DNA from: Tessaracoccus sp. MC1865
Lineage (GTDB): Bacteria > Actinomycetota > Actinomycetes > Propionibacteriales > Propionibacteriaceae
Length of the DNA: 64,000 nt
Direction of reading: 5' to 3'
NCBI RefSeq assembly: GCF_017815535.1
Contig: NZ_CP072596.1
Location: 310,001-374,000 of the forward strand
Under the pieces are notes generated by a model, which was given only the letters and a program-made list of their open reading frames with translations, made no database searches and was not told where the DNA came from. The translations under genes were made by a program, and so were the position numbers. Positions 7,962-16,928 of this stretch are shown here, in pieces; the stretch's first letter is position 1; every line of letters starts with the position of its first letter.

Positions 7962-10900
7962 GTGAGTGAACTGCTGCCAGGCTGCCAGGCCATGCGGCTG
8001 CGCGACGGGCTCCTCGACTACCTCACCACCACCTTCGCCTTGGCGGACGCCGACGCGCGAGCGGCCCTTCACGAGCTCCTTGCGGACGAGTCCGAGGGCA
8101 TGTTCAAGGGGCCTTACCTGCGCACGGGGATGCCGTTCAGTCCGGCGCCGCGTCGTGAGGCGTCGCCGCTGGACTGGATGCCGCCCGGCTTCGCCCCTTA
8201 CGGTCACCAGGCCACGGCCTTCCGTCGGCTGTCCAGCCTGAACGGTCGTCCCCAGCCGACGCTGGTCACGACGGGCACGGGGTCGGGCAAGACCGAGGCG
8301 TTCCTGTACCCGATCCTGGACCGCTGCCTTCGCGCCCGCCGCCAGGGCGTGGGCGGGATGAAGGCGCTCATCCTCTACCCGATGAACGCGCTGGCCAACG
8401 ACCAGGCGCAGCGCCTCGCCCGCCTGATCACCGAGCGCGACGCGCACGGCCACCAGCCCCTCGGTTCGATCACCGCTGCCCTCTACACCGGCGAGGCCGC
8501 CGTCTCCGCCGATGGGAAGCGCTCTGGTCCCACCACCAAGGTCACCGAGAACGGTCTGATCACTGACCGGGCGATCATTCGTGACGACCCGCCGGACATC
8601 CTGCTCACCAACTACAAGATGCTCGACCAACTCCTCCTGCGATCCGCCGACCAGAAGCTGTGGGAGAAGTCGGCTGAGTCGCTGACCTACCTGGTGCTCG
8701 ACGAGTTCCACACCTACGACGGGGCGCAGGGGACGGACGTCGCGATGCTGCTGCGTCGCTTGGGACTGGCGCTGAAGTCGTACTGGCCGGAACAGGGAAG
8801 CGGTGACGACACTCACAGTGCGGAGGAGTGGGGTCGGCCGCTGGGGCGAATCACTCCTGTGGGGACGTCCGCGACCCTCGGGCCGCGGGAGGATGCGCCG
8901 TCCGGTGCGATGGACATCGTCGACTTCGCCACTCGGGTGTTCGGGGAGAAGCTCGATGACGGCTGTGTCGTGGGGGAGCAGTGGTTGGCTCCGGATGAGT
9001 GGTCGCTGGCAGTTTCTGAGGCTTCGAGGCTCGCTGGCGCTCGCACCTCAGCCAGCGGAGAAGGCGGGGGAGTGGAGGTCACCGAGCGGGTGGCCGCCGA
9101 CGTCGTCGCGCAGATCGACGACGACACCGATCCCGCCAAGCTGTGCCGGATCGTCCTGAGCGCCCTCCATGAGGATCCAGACACAGCCGACCTCCAGACT
9201 CTCGCGAAGTCCAGCGCGTTCATCCGCGACTTCCTCGCGGCCACCGCTCAGGCCACCCACGTCACCGAGCTCGCCCGGCTGATCCGTGGCACCCCGGAGA
9301 CGCTGGACGTTCGCCGTCGGTTCGTCATCGCCGTCCACGGGGCGCTCGGGCACCTGCGGGCCCGCGGCAAGGGCGGCGGGCCGGACCGGACCATGCCGTC
9401 CACCGAGGCGCACCTCTGGGTGCGCGAACTCAGCCGTATCGACCGCTACGCCGACTCGGCCGCCCGCTTCCGATGGGCCGACGACGGTCCGCCGGTCGCC
9501 AGCGAGGACGCCACCCAGGGCGGGGGCATCGCGTTCCCCGCCGTCCACTGCCGGTTCTGCGGCCGCTCCGGCTGGGGCGTCGAGCTCGGCCCGGTGGGCG
9601 ACCAACTGGCTGCCAACGACGAGAACATCCGCCGCCACCACGTGACCCGCGAGGGCCGGTTCCGGCCCCTCCTCAACGCCTCGGCGGATGTCGATTCCGA
9701 CGCCCCACCGGAGACCGGGTTGGCCTGGTTCGACCCACGCGAGCGCCGGATCACCACCACGCCCAGCGACGTTGATCCCACCGCCGTCCGCGAGGGCCGC
9801 GTGCTGCGCGTCGTCACCCACATCGGCGAGGATGCCGACGACGACTCCGCCAAGGACACCTGCCCCAGCTGCGGGCAGACCGACGCCATCCGCTTCACCG
9901 GCAGCGCCATCGCCACCCTGATGTCGGTGACGCTGTCCAACATGTTCGGCCAGGCCACCCTCGACGAGGCCGAGAAGAAGTCGCTGGTCTTCGTCGACTC
10001 CGTCCAGGACGCCGCCCACCGCGCCGGCTTCGTCTCCTCCCGCTCCCACACCCTCACCCTGCGCTCCGTGCTGCGCGCCGCCGGCGACGCGCCGCGATCA
10101 CTGCCCGCTCTGGTGGCGCACGCCGTCGAGCAGGCCAAAGACGACAAGTTCAAGCGCTACCGGCTGCTCGCCCCCAACCTCACCGCCCGCGAGGAGGAGT
10201 TCAAGCCGTTCTGGGAGAAGGACAACCCGCCCGCCAAGCTCATCGCCATCGCCCAGGAACGGCTGCTGTTCTCCGCCACCCTCGAATTCGGCCTCACCAG
10301 TAGCTTCGGCCGCACCCTGGAGCGCACCGGCACCATGAGCGCCCACGTCTCCATCGACGGCGCCGACCTCCTGCGCTCCGCCAGGAAGGCGCTCGACTCA
10401 CTCGACCCCGGGCTGTTCCCCCACGAGGTGGACGACCGGACGCTCACCACCTGGGCCCGCGGCGTCGTCGAACGCATCCGCACCCAGGGCGGCATCTGGC
10501 ACCCATGGCTGGAGCGGTACGTCACCGAGGACGGCAACCGCTGGCACCTGTGGAGCCGCAAGGGCCGCGCCAAGTACATGCCGCCCTTCCCGCCCGGCCG
10601 CTCCACGCCCGCCTTCCCGCGGGTGGGCGGCGCGAAGATCGAGCCGAACAAGGCGCTGCTCGATCCGGTCACCGGCACCCGGGCCTGGTACGCCCAGTGG
10701 GCGCGTCGCTGCCTGGGCCTGGATGGCGCCGCCGGGGGAGTGCTCGCCCGCACGCTGCTGGACCAGCTCGCCAAGGACCAGCTGCTCCACGCCGTCGAGA
10801 CCCGCAGCGGCGCCACCGTCTACGCCATCGAGCCGGAGCGGGTCGTCGTCGCGCCCACCGAGGATTCGGACGTCGACGCCGGCCGCCACACCCTGCGCTG

Positions 10901-13900
10901 CACCACCTGCCACGGCGAGTTCCCCGTCAGCCTCGACACCGGCGCGGAGCTCGACGGCGGCCCCTGCCTCCACGCCACCTGCGCCGGCACTCTCGCCCCC
11001 CACTCCGGCGACGCGGACAACTACTACCGCCGCCTCTACCGCTCATCCGAGGTGCGGAGGGTCGTCGCCCGCGAACACACCAGCCTCCTCGATACAGCGA
11101 CGCGCCTCAAGTACGAGAACGCCTTCAAGTCCAGCGCCGACGACCCCACCGCGCCCAACGTGCTGGTGGCCACCCCGACGCTGGAGATGGGCATCGACAT
11201 CGGCGACCTCTCCTCGGTGATGCTCGCCTCCCTGCCCCGCACCGTCAGCAACTACGTCCAGCGCGTCGGTCGCGCCGGCCGACTCACCGGCAACGCGCTG
11301 GACCTGGCCTTCGTGCAGGGTCGCGGCGAGTTCCTGCCCCGCCTCGGCGACCCGCTCTCCCTCATCAACGGCGCCGTCACCCCGCCCGCCACGTACCTCA
11401 GCGCCGAGGAGATCCTCCGCCGCCAGTACATCGCCCACCTCGCCGACAGCCTCGCCCGCGACCCCGACGCCATCCACCCCCGCACCACCGGCACCGCCCT
11501 CGCGCAACCCACCGGTGGGAAGGACACCTTCCTCGACCAGCTCGTCGAGGCCTCCCGGCAGCCCGGCGCCGTCGACCGCTTCCTCGCCGCGTTCGCCGTC
11601 GACGGCGACCTCACCGCCACCCTCCGGGGCGATGCCGCCGAGGCACTGCGCGCATGGGCCACCCCCGGGCCCGACGGGGCAAGCGGGCTGGTGGCCACCA
11701 TCGGCCGTGCCGCCCAGCGCTGGCATGCGGAGCAGCAGGACCTCAAGGACCGCCTCGACCAGCTCGTCGCCGAACTGCCCGACCTCGAGGCCCGCGAGCA
11801 GGACAGCGACGACGACGCCCGCGCCCTCAAGGAGGCCCGCGCCGAGCAGCGCATGCTGGAGGCCCAGATCGGCGCTGCCTACGGCGACTTCTGGATCTCC
11901 GCGCTGGAGCGGATTGGGCTGCTGCCCAACTACTCGCTGGTCGACGACTCCGTCCAGCTCGACGTCACCATGAGCTGGATCGACTCCGACACTGGCGAGT
12001 ACCACTCCGAGGCGGCCGACTACTCCCGCGCCAGCGCCAACGCCCTGCGCGATTTCGCGCCCGGTGCGTCGTTCTACGTCGGCGGCCACCAGATCGACAT
12101 CGATGCGGTCGAGGTGGGCCACGACGGCTCCGCCATCCGCTCCGTCCGGCTCTGCCCCCACTGCGGCTACAGCCACGAGGGCGACGACACCCCCACCACC
12201 TGCCCCCGCTGCGGGAAGTCCGGCATCAACGACGTCGGGCAGCGGTTCGAGACCATCGAGCTCACCCGCGTCTCCGCGCTCGTGCGCCGCGACGAGTCGC
12301 GCATCGACGACTCCAACGACGAGCGCGTCCGCGCCGGCTTCTCCATCGTCACCGCCGCCGACGTCGACCCCCAGACCGTCCAGCACCGCTGGTACACCAC
12401 TGGCGGCCTGGGAGTGGCGTACCTCAAGGGCATGAACGTCCGCTGGTACAACCTCGGCCCCCGCCGCCACACCGCCGGCGAGATCACCATCGCCGGTAAC
12501 AGGCTCGCCGGGCCCCGGTTCCGGATCTGCGAGGCCTGCGGCCACCTCGACCGCACCGGACTGGCCAACAAGCGCGACGAGCACCGGCCCTGGTGCAAGC
12601 ACCGCCACAGCCACGAGGAGCACACCCGCTCCGTGCTGCTCACCCGCAAGCTCACCACCGAGGGCGTGGTGCTCACCCTGCCGCAGGGCATCGCGTTCGG
12701 CGACGACGTGTTTGCCGTGCCCAGCCTCACCGCCGCCGTCCTGCTCGGGCTGCGGGAGAACTACGGCGGCGCGCCCGACCACCTCGACGTCGCCTTCATC
12801 AAGGACCCGCTGCTCGACAACCGCGACGCGCTCCTCCTGCACGACCTCGTCCCCGGCGGCACGGGCTATCTGGCCGAGCTGGCCGATCCGCGCGAGCTGT
12901 GGCAGGTGCTGACCGGCGCGCTGGAGCGGGTCAAGGACTGCGCCTGCGACGACGAGGGGCGCCTGTCCTGCCACCGCTGCCTGCTGCCCTTCGCCGCCCC
13001 GTACAACCGTGAGGTCACCTCCCGGGTCGCCGCCGAGCGGCACCTGCGGACGCTGCTGGGGATCGACGGCGGGGAGCCGCCGCTGGTGCCGTCGTGGAAG
13101 ATCACGGAGGCACCGCCGGCGCCGGACCCGACGGGGGAGTCGTGGTTGGAGGAGCGGTTCCGCGCCGCGTTCCTGCGGCTGGCGGCGAAGCTGGGCGGCA
13201 CCGTCAAGCAGACCCCGAGCATCTCCGGCGGCAACATCATCACCGTCTCGCTCGGCAGCCGCACCTTCCGGCTCCGGCCGCAGGTGCACGTGGCCAACTC
13301 CAAGCCCGACTTCGTCCTGTCCAGCGAGGGCCTGCCCGACGTCGCGATCTTCACCGACGGTTGGCAGTTCCACGCCTCGCCCAAGCACAACAACGTCGCC
13401 GACGACGCCGCCAAGCGCCGCATCCTCCGCCAGAGCGGCACGCTCGTGCTCGCGATCACCGCACAGGACTTGGCGCTCGACGAGGCGGGCGACGCCGCCA
13501 CTGCGCCGTCGTGGTTCAAGGCGTCGCTGGTGCAGAAGCTGAACGCCGAGCCGACGATGCAGCACACCGCCGCGGCGCGGGAGGCGCTGCTCGGTGGGCC
13601 GCTGGCGTTCCTGGCCGGGTGGATGCAGCAGCCAGACCCCGACAATCTGGAGCGTTTCGCCCGGGCGGCCGCGTTCTCGGTGTTCGCCTCCGGCGCCACT
13701 CCTACGGATGCGCCGGTGGAGGACCTGGCCGTCGGTCTGCTGTCCGGGTCGGGCGGGCAGACCCGGGTCTGGCGGCACGGGAGTCTCGCCGTCGCGGTGA
13801 GCGTCCCGGCCCCAGGCTCCGTGCGGCTGGCCGCGGTGCTCGACGACACCGTCGACCTCACCACTCCCGACGCGAAGGACGCCTGGCGCGAGTGGCTGCG

Positions 13901-14288
13901 GCTGGCCAACGTCATGGCGCTGCTGCCCGCGTCGATCGCCACGTTCGAGGCGCGATCCTCCGCTGCCCTCCCGACCGTCCCGGTGGTGGACATCGTCCAT
14001 CGGGGTGTGGAGGTCGGCGCCGAGTGGCAGCCCATCGTCGAGGAGCTGGCGGGGGAGTCGGCGTCGGTGCTGGAGCTCATCGCCGCGCTCAGCGAGGCCG
14101 GGGTGGCCGCGCCGGACGCCGAGGTGGGCTACGAGCTCGACGGCGTTCCCTTCGACCTCGTCTGGACCAACGAGCGGATCGCGGTGCGGTTGGATGCCGA
14201 ACCGGTGCCCGATCAGCAGGGGTGGCGGATCCTCGCGCCCGACGCGGCCGTGATCGCGGCGGCATGGAAGGAGCAGCCCCGTGGCTGA
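7962..14288 (+). CDS. DruE/YprA-type DUF1998 DEAD/H helicase with C-terminal nuclease-like domain
   Basis: Predicted at 2108 residues from GTG 7962, chosen for the GGGGGAGG site 8 nt upstream. Visible in order: Walker A TGTGSGKTE (about 103), DEFH box (247-250), SATLG (about 302), a long insert with CxxC pairs near 530 and 634, motif V TLEMGIDIG (about 1072), QRVGRAGR (about 1096), a CPHCG...CPRCG ribbon (about 1398-1415), the DUF1998 signature HDLVPGGTGYL (about 1626), and its Cys cluster with CHRCL (about 1660-1676). Residues 1726-1830 (PDFVL, then FTDGWQFH and a basic AAKRRIL) look like a Vsr/DUF559-type PD-(D/E)xK nuclease fold. Length and order resemble DruE of Druantia. YprA-family helicases also include MrfA, DrmA/B and Dpd proteins. 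It should act on phage DNA together with the methyltransferase and the UvrD-like protein. Confidence 0.85.
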   Translation: MSELLPGCQAMRLRDGLLDYLTTTFALADADARAALHELLADESEGMFKGPYLRTGMPFSPAPRREASPLDWMPPGFAPYGHQATAFRRLSSLNGRPQPTLVTTGTGSGKTEAFLYPILDRCLRARRQGVGGMKALILYPMNALANDQAQRLARLITERDAHGHQPLGSITAALYTGEAAVSADGKRSGPTTKVTENGLITDRAIIRDDPPDILLTNYKMLDQLLLRSADQKLWEKSAESLTYLVLDEFHTYDGAQGTDVAMLLRRLGLALKSYWPEQGSGDDTHSAEEWGRPLGRITPVGTSATLGPREDAPSGAMDIVDFATRVFGEKLDDGCVVGEQWLAPDEWSLAVSEASRLAGARTSASGEGGGVEVTERVAADVVAQIDDDTDPAKLCRIVLSALHEDPDTADLQTLAKSSAFIRDFLAATAQATHVTELARLIRGTPETLDVRRRFVIAVHGALGHLRARGKGGGPDRTMPSTEAHLWVRELSRIDRYADSAARFRWADDGPPVASEDATQGGGIAFPAVHCRFCGRSGWGVELGPVGDQLAANDENIRRHHVTREGRFRPLLNASADVDSDAPPETGLAWFDPRERRITTTPSDVDPTAVREGRVLRVVTHIGEDADDDSAKDTCPSCGQTDAIRFTGSAIATLMSVTLSNMFGQATLDEAEKKSLVFVDSVQDAAHRAGFVSSRSHTLTLRSVLRAAGDAPRSLPALVAHAVEQAKDDKFKRYRLLAPNLTAREEEFKPFWEKDNPPAKLIAIAQERLLFSATLEFGLTSSFGRTLERTGTMSAHVSIDGADLLRSARKALDSLDPGLFPHEVDDRTLTTWARGVVERIRTQGGIWHPWLERYVTEDGNRWHLWSRKGRAKYMPPFPPGRSTPAFPRVGGAKIEPNKALLDPVTGTRAWYAQWARRCLGLDGAAGGVLARTLLDQLAKDQLLHAVETRSGATVYAIEPERVVVAPTEDSDVDAGRHTLRCTTCHGEFPVSLDTGAELDGGPCLHATCAGTLAPHSGDADNYYRRLYRSSEVRRVVAREHTSLLDTATRLKYENAFKSSADDPTAPNVLVATPTLEMGIDIGDLSSVMLASLPRTVSNYVQRVGRAGRLTGNALDLAFVQGRGEFLPRLGDPLSLINGAVTPPATYLSAEEILRRQYIAHLADSLARDPDAIHPRTTGTALAQPTGGKDTFLDQLVEASRQPGAVDRFLAAFAVDGDLTATLRGDAAEALRAWATPGPDGASGLVATIGRAAQRWHAEQQDLKDRLDQLVAELPDLEAREQDSDDDARALKEARAEQRMLEAQIGAAYGDFWISALERIGLLPNYSLVDDSVQLDVTMSWIDSDTGEYHSEAADYSRASANALRDFAPGASFYVGGHQIDIDAVEVGHDGSAIRSVRLCPHCGYSHEGDDTPTTCPRCGKSGINDVGQRFETIELTRVSALVRRDESRIDDSNDERVRAGFSIVTAADVDPQTVQHRWYTTGGLGVAYLKGMNVRWYNLGPRRHTAGEITIAGNRLAGPRFRICEACGHLDRTGLANKRDEHRPWCKHRHSHEEHTRSVLLTRKLTTEGVVLTLPQGIAFGDDVFAVPSLTAAVLLGLRENYGGAPDHLDVAFIKDPLLDNRDALLLHDLVPGGTGYLAELADPRELWQVLTGALERVKDCACDDEGRLSCHRCLLPFAAPYNREVTSRVAAERHLRTLLGIDGGEPPLVPSWKITEAPPAPDPTGESWLEERFRAAFLRLAAKLGGTVKQTPSISGGNIITVSLGSRTFRLRPQVHVANSKPDFVLSSEGLPDVAIFTDGWQFHASPKHNNVADDAAKRRILRQSGTLVLAITAQDLALDEAGDAATAPSWFKASLVQKLNAEPTMQHTAAAREALLGGPLAFLAGWMQQPDPDNLERFARAAAFSVFASGATPTDAPVEDLAVGLLSGSGGQTRVWRHGSLAVAVSVPAPGSVRLAAVLDDTVDLTTPDAKDAWREWLRLANVMALLPASIATFEARSSAALPTVPVVDIVHRGVEVGAEWQPIVEELAGESASVLELIAALSEAGVAAPDAEVGYELDGVPFDLVWTNERIAVRLDAEPVPDQQGWRILAPDAAVIAAAWKEQPRG
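9016..9058 (-). repeat. Palindromic repeat copy inside the helicase gene, inverted
   Basis: Read on the minus strand this is CTGGCTGAGG, a GCGAGCGCCAGCGAG hairpin core, then CTCGAAGCC, matching the ends of the copy at 1707-1746. In the helicase frame it encodes SEASRLAGARTSAS, followed by a glycine run, in the insert after the SATLG motif. Confidence 0.8.
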
Positions 14289-16494
14289 GAGTGTGATCAT
14301 CTACCCCAAGCAGGACAAGCTGCTCGACGCGTCGATCAAGCAGAAGGCCTACACCTTCCTCGAAAAGCTCGCCCAGGACGACAGCGCGCCGGGATTGCAC
14401 ATCGAGCCGATCGCCAACGCTGCAGATTCGCGGGCCCGGACGGGGCGAGTCGACATCCAGTACCGGGCGTTGCTGTTCAAGCTCACCACCCCCACCTCGA
14501 CCGCCTATGTGGTGCACGGCATCTACAACCACGACGACGCCTACAAGGCGGCCGCCAAGGTGCAGCTGACGATCAACCCGATCAACGGGCTGCCCGAGTA
14601 CAACGAAGTGGCCAGTGAATCGGCACCCACGTGGGAACCGCCGGTGGCCGTCCCGCCGCTACCGGCAGGACCCGAGCCGTTGATCGCCTTCAGCGCCGCC
14701 GACCTCACCGTCTCTCTCGGCATCCCGCCGGCCACCTCGGAGCAGGCTGTCGCGCTCACCAGCAAGGACGCGCTGCAGACGTTCGCGCAGACGCTGCCCG
14801 AGTGGCAGGGCCTCGCGCTGCTGCTCCTGGCCGACGGCGAGTCGATCACTCAGATCCAGCAGGAGCTGGAGATCATGAACCGGCCGATGAGCCACGAGGA
14901 GGCCACCACTCGGTTCGTCGAGCCCGAGCCGGTCAGCGACCAGGAGCTCCTCGACAGCTTCGACCACCCCACCGCCCAGATGGGGTTCGCCAAGCTCGCC
15001 GGCGCCGACGAGCTCCGCCGGGTCATCACCGGCGGCGACTTCTCCGCCTGGCGCGTCTTCCTCCACCCGCAGCAGCGCACCTGGGTGCGGGGCGACTGGA
15101 AGGGCCCGTACCGGATCTCCGGCGGCGCCGGGACCGGCAAGACCGTCGTCGTGCTCCACCGGGCGCGGCGGCTCGCCGTCGAGGACCCGGACGCGCCCAT
15201 CGTCGTGACCACGTTCACCACCAACCTGGCCGCCGAGCTGTCGCGGAGCCTCGAGCGCCTCGACCCCGGCCTGCGCTTCGCCGACGCCCTCGGCGCGCCC
15301 GGCCTCCACGTCAAGGGCATCGACGCGCTGGCCCGGGCGGTGCTGCAGTCGGCGGGGGCGGACGTGAGCGAGGCTGTCGCGGCCGTGCTGGGGGTGGGGC
15401 GCACCGACATCGGGGGCCGGACCGACGCCGACGCCGCTTGGCGGCAAGCCGTGCTGCGGGCCGGTGAGGACCTGGACGAGAAGCTGCGCAAGCCCGCGTT
15501 CCTGGCCGCCGAGTACGAGATGGTGATCCTGCCGCACCGCATCACGCAGCTGGCGGACTACCTGAAGGTGGCGCGGACGGGGCGCGGGGTGCGGCTGTCG
15601 CGGGCCGGACGCAAGGCGGTGTGGGCCGTTGTCGAGGCCTACCGCGGCGCCGCCCGCGAGGCGGGCACGTTGGATTTCGCTGAGGCCGCCTCGATTGCGG
15701 CAGCCCACCTTGAGGCGACGGGGGAGCGGCCCGCGCGGCACGTGCTGGTCGACGAGGGGCAGGACTTCAAGCCGTGCCACTGGCAGCTGGTGCGGGCGCT
15801 GGCGGGAGAGGCGCCCAACGACGTCTTCATCGCCGAGGACGCCCACCAGCGGATCTACGGGCAGAAGCTGATGCTCTCGGCGTACGGGATCCGGACGCAG
15901 GGCAGGTCGCGGGGGCTGAAGCTCAACTACCGCACCACCGCGCAGAACCTGGCGTGGGCCGTCGGCGTGCTGACCGGGCAGGAGATCGTCGATTCCGACG
16001 GCGAGGCCGAGACCATGGCCGGCTACCTGTCGGCGCGCACGGGGCCCAAACCGGAGGTGCGGTCGTTCCCGACGTTGACGGCGGAGTTGGACTTCGCGGC
16101 GGACCTCCTCGGGTCCTGGGTGGGCGGTGGTGACGTCGCGCCGGAGACGGTCGCGGTGCTGGTGCGCGACCGGGTGACGCGTGACCGCGTCGTCGCCGGG
16201 CTGGGGGAGCGGGGCGTCGAGGTGCGGGCCCTGGAGGCCGGCACGGTGAAGCCCGGTTACCCGGTGGCGCTGACGATGCACCGGGCCAAGGGCACCGAGT
16301 TCGCGCGGGTGCTGCTGTTCGGGTTGAGCAAGGACTCGATGCCGATGGGTTTGAAGGCCTACGACTTCGACGACGAGGAACTGAGCGAGGCGCAGCTTCG
16401 GGAACGCTCGCTGCTGTACGTCGCGGCGTCGCGCGCCCGCGACGAGTTGGTCGTGACGTACAGCGGCACACCGTCGTCGCTGCTGCCAAGCTGA
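14281..16494 (+). CDS. UvrD-like SF1 helicase with N-terminal RelE-like domain
   Basis: Predicted at 737 residues; the GTG start overlaps the preceding helicase by 8 nt, with AAGGAG (14268-14273) ahead, so the two are translationally coupled. Residues 1-110 resemble a RelE/ParE fold (YRALLFKL, then VHGIYNHDDAYKAA), a pattern found at the N-terminus of some UvrD-family proteins. The motor follows: Walker A SGGAGTGKT (about 280-288), Walker B DEGQD (491-495), LNYRTT, motif V LTMHRAKGTEF and motif VI YVAASRARDEL (about 714). The toxin-like domain is probably a nucleic-acid or ribosome-binding module rather than a free toxin. As the second motor in the operon it may unwind DNA processed by the large helicase-nuclease. 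Confidence 0.85.
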   Translation: MAESVIIYPKQDKLLDASIKQKAYTFLEKLAQDDSAPGLHIEPIANAADSRARTGRVDIQYRALLFKLTTPTSTAYVVHGIYNHDDAYKAAAKVQLTINPINGLPEYNEVASESAPTWEPPVAVPPLPAGPEPLIAFSAADLTVSLGIPPATSEQAVALTSKDALQTFAQTLPEWQGLALLLLADGESITQIQQELEIMNRPMSHEEATTRFVEPEPVSDQELLDSFDHPTAQMGFAKLAGADELRRVITGGDFSAWRVFLHPQQRTWVRGDWKGPYRISGGAGTGKTVVVLHRARRLAVEDPDAPIVVTTFTTNLAAELSRSLERLDPGLRFADALGAPGLHVKGIDALARAVLQSAGADVSEAVAAVLGVGRTDIGGRTDADAAWRQAVLRAGEDLDEKLRKPAFLAAEYEMVILPHRITQLADYLKVARTGRGVRLSRAGRKAVWAVVEAYRGAAREAGTLDFAEAASIAAAHLEATGERPARHVLVDEGQDFKPCHWQLVRALAGEAPNDVFIAEDAHQRIYGQKLMLSAYGIRTQGRSRGLKLNYRTTAQNLAWAVGVLTGQEIVDSDGEAETMAGYLSARTGPKPEVRSFPTLTAELDFAADLLGSWVGGGDVAPETVAVLVRDRVTRDRVVAGLGERGVEVRALEAGTVKPGYPVALTMHRAKGTEFARVLLFGLSKDSMPMGLKAYDFDDEELSEAQLRERSLLYVAASRARDELVVTYSGTPSSLLPS

Positions 16495-16509
16495 TCCTGA
16501 GCGGATCAG
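16491..16509 (+). terminator. Short hairpin at the end of the helicase operon
   Basis: CTGATCC and GGATCAG arms surround a TGAGC loop. The left arm covers the UvrD-like stop codon. There is no T-tract. Confidence 0.3.
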
Positions 16510-16662
16510 GTGAAGGAGGATTCCGGGCCGCTGACGATACCTGGTCGCCACGGGGTCCACGTCTGAGGATGCGGACCCACTACCAATAGCCACTGCGCAA
16601 CGCGCTCCGCCGCAGTCGATACCTCAGTGGCGAAAAGAGCTGATCTGCCTAGAGTGGCGCGC

Positions 16663-16691
16663 TTCCGTCAAGGCGTGCGTGGCGCCATAAT
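16663..16691 (+). promoter_or_regulatory. Probable vapB promoter giving a leaderless mRNA
   Basis: CATAAT (16686-16691) is five of six to the consensus -10 and ends 6 nt before the ATG, so transcription should start at or next to the first base of the codon. A weak TTCCGT lies 17 nt upstream (16663-16668). Confidence 0.5.
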
Positions 16692-16697
16692 GGCTCC

Positions 16698-16928
16698 ATG
16701 CCGAATATTCAGATCAAGGACGTGCCGGACCAGACGCATGCTGTGCTGCGACAGCGGGCTAGCGCGGCGCACCAGTCACTTCAGGAGTACCTGCGCTCGA
16801 AGCTGATCGCCGAAGCCGCCCAGCCGACGTTGGACGAGGTGTTGGCCAGGGCCGGCGGGCGCGCCGGCGGATCGCTGCCGCTCGCCGACGCGGTGAGCGC
16901 GTTGCGGTCCGACCGTGCTGGTCATTGA
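16698..16928 (+). CDS. FitA/VapB-like ribbon-helix-helix antitoxin
   Basis: Predicted at 76 residues. The N-terminus (MPNIQIKDVPDQTHAVLRQR) is a FitA-type ribbon-helix-helix DNA-binding domain, with QEYLRSKL completing it. The C-terminal part should wrap the toxin. It overlaps the downstream PIN gene by 14 nt, the usual antitoxin-first order. Such antitoxins repress their own operon by binding the promoter just upstream. Confidence 0.8.
   Translation: MPNIQIKDVPDQTHAVLRQRASAAHQSLQEYLRSKLIAEAAQPTLDEVLARAGGRAGGSLPLADAVSALRSDRAGH

Noticed and set aside
7593..8816. N-terminal extension of the ApeA-like gene running under the helicase
   Set aside because: The extra residues are low-complexity and would place the start deep inside the helicase gene; the ApeA-like sequence begins at the ATG at 7592.
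10505..14300. Long open frames overlapping the large helicase, including one of about 1085 codons on the minus strand
   Set aside because: Composition is dominated by Arg, Gly, Ala and Pro from high-GC codon bias, no motif is recognisable, and they lie wholly across a gene with clear helicase motifs.
1..16494. BREX system based on the PglX-like methyltransferase
   Set aside because: No PglZ phosphatase, BrxC ATPase, BrxL or BrxA/B gene is visible; the helicases are of DUF1998 and UvrD type.
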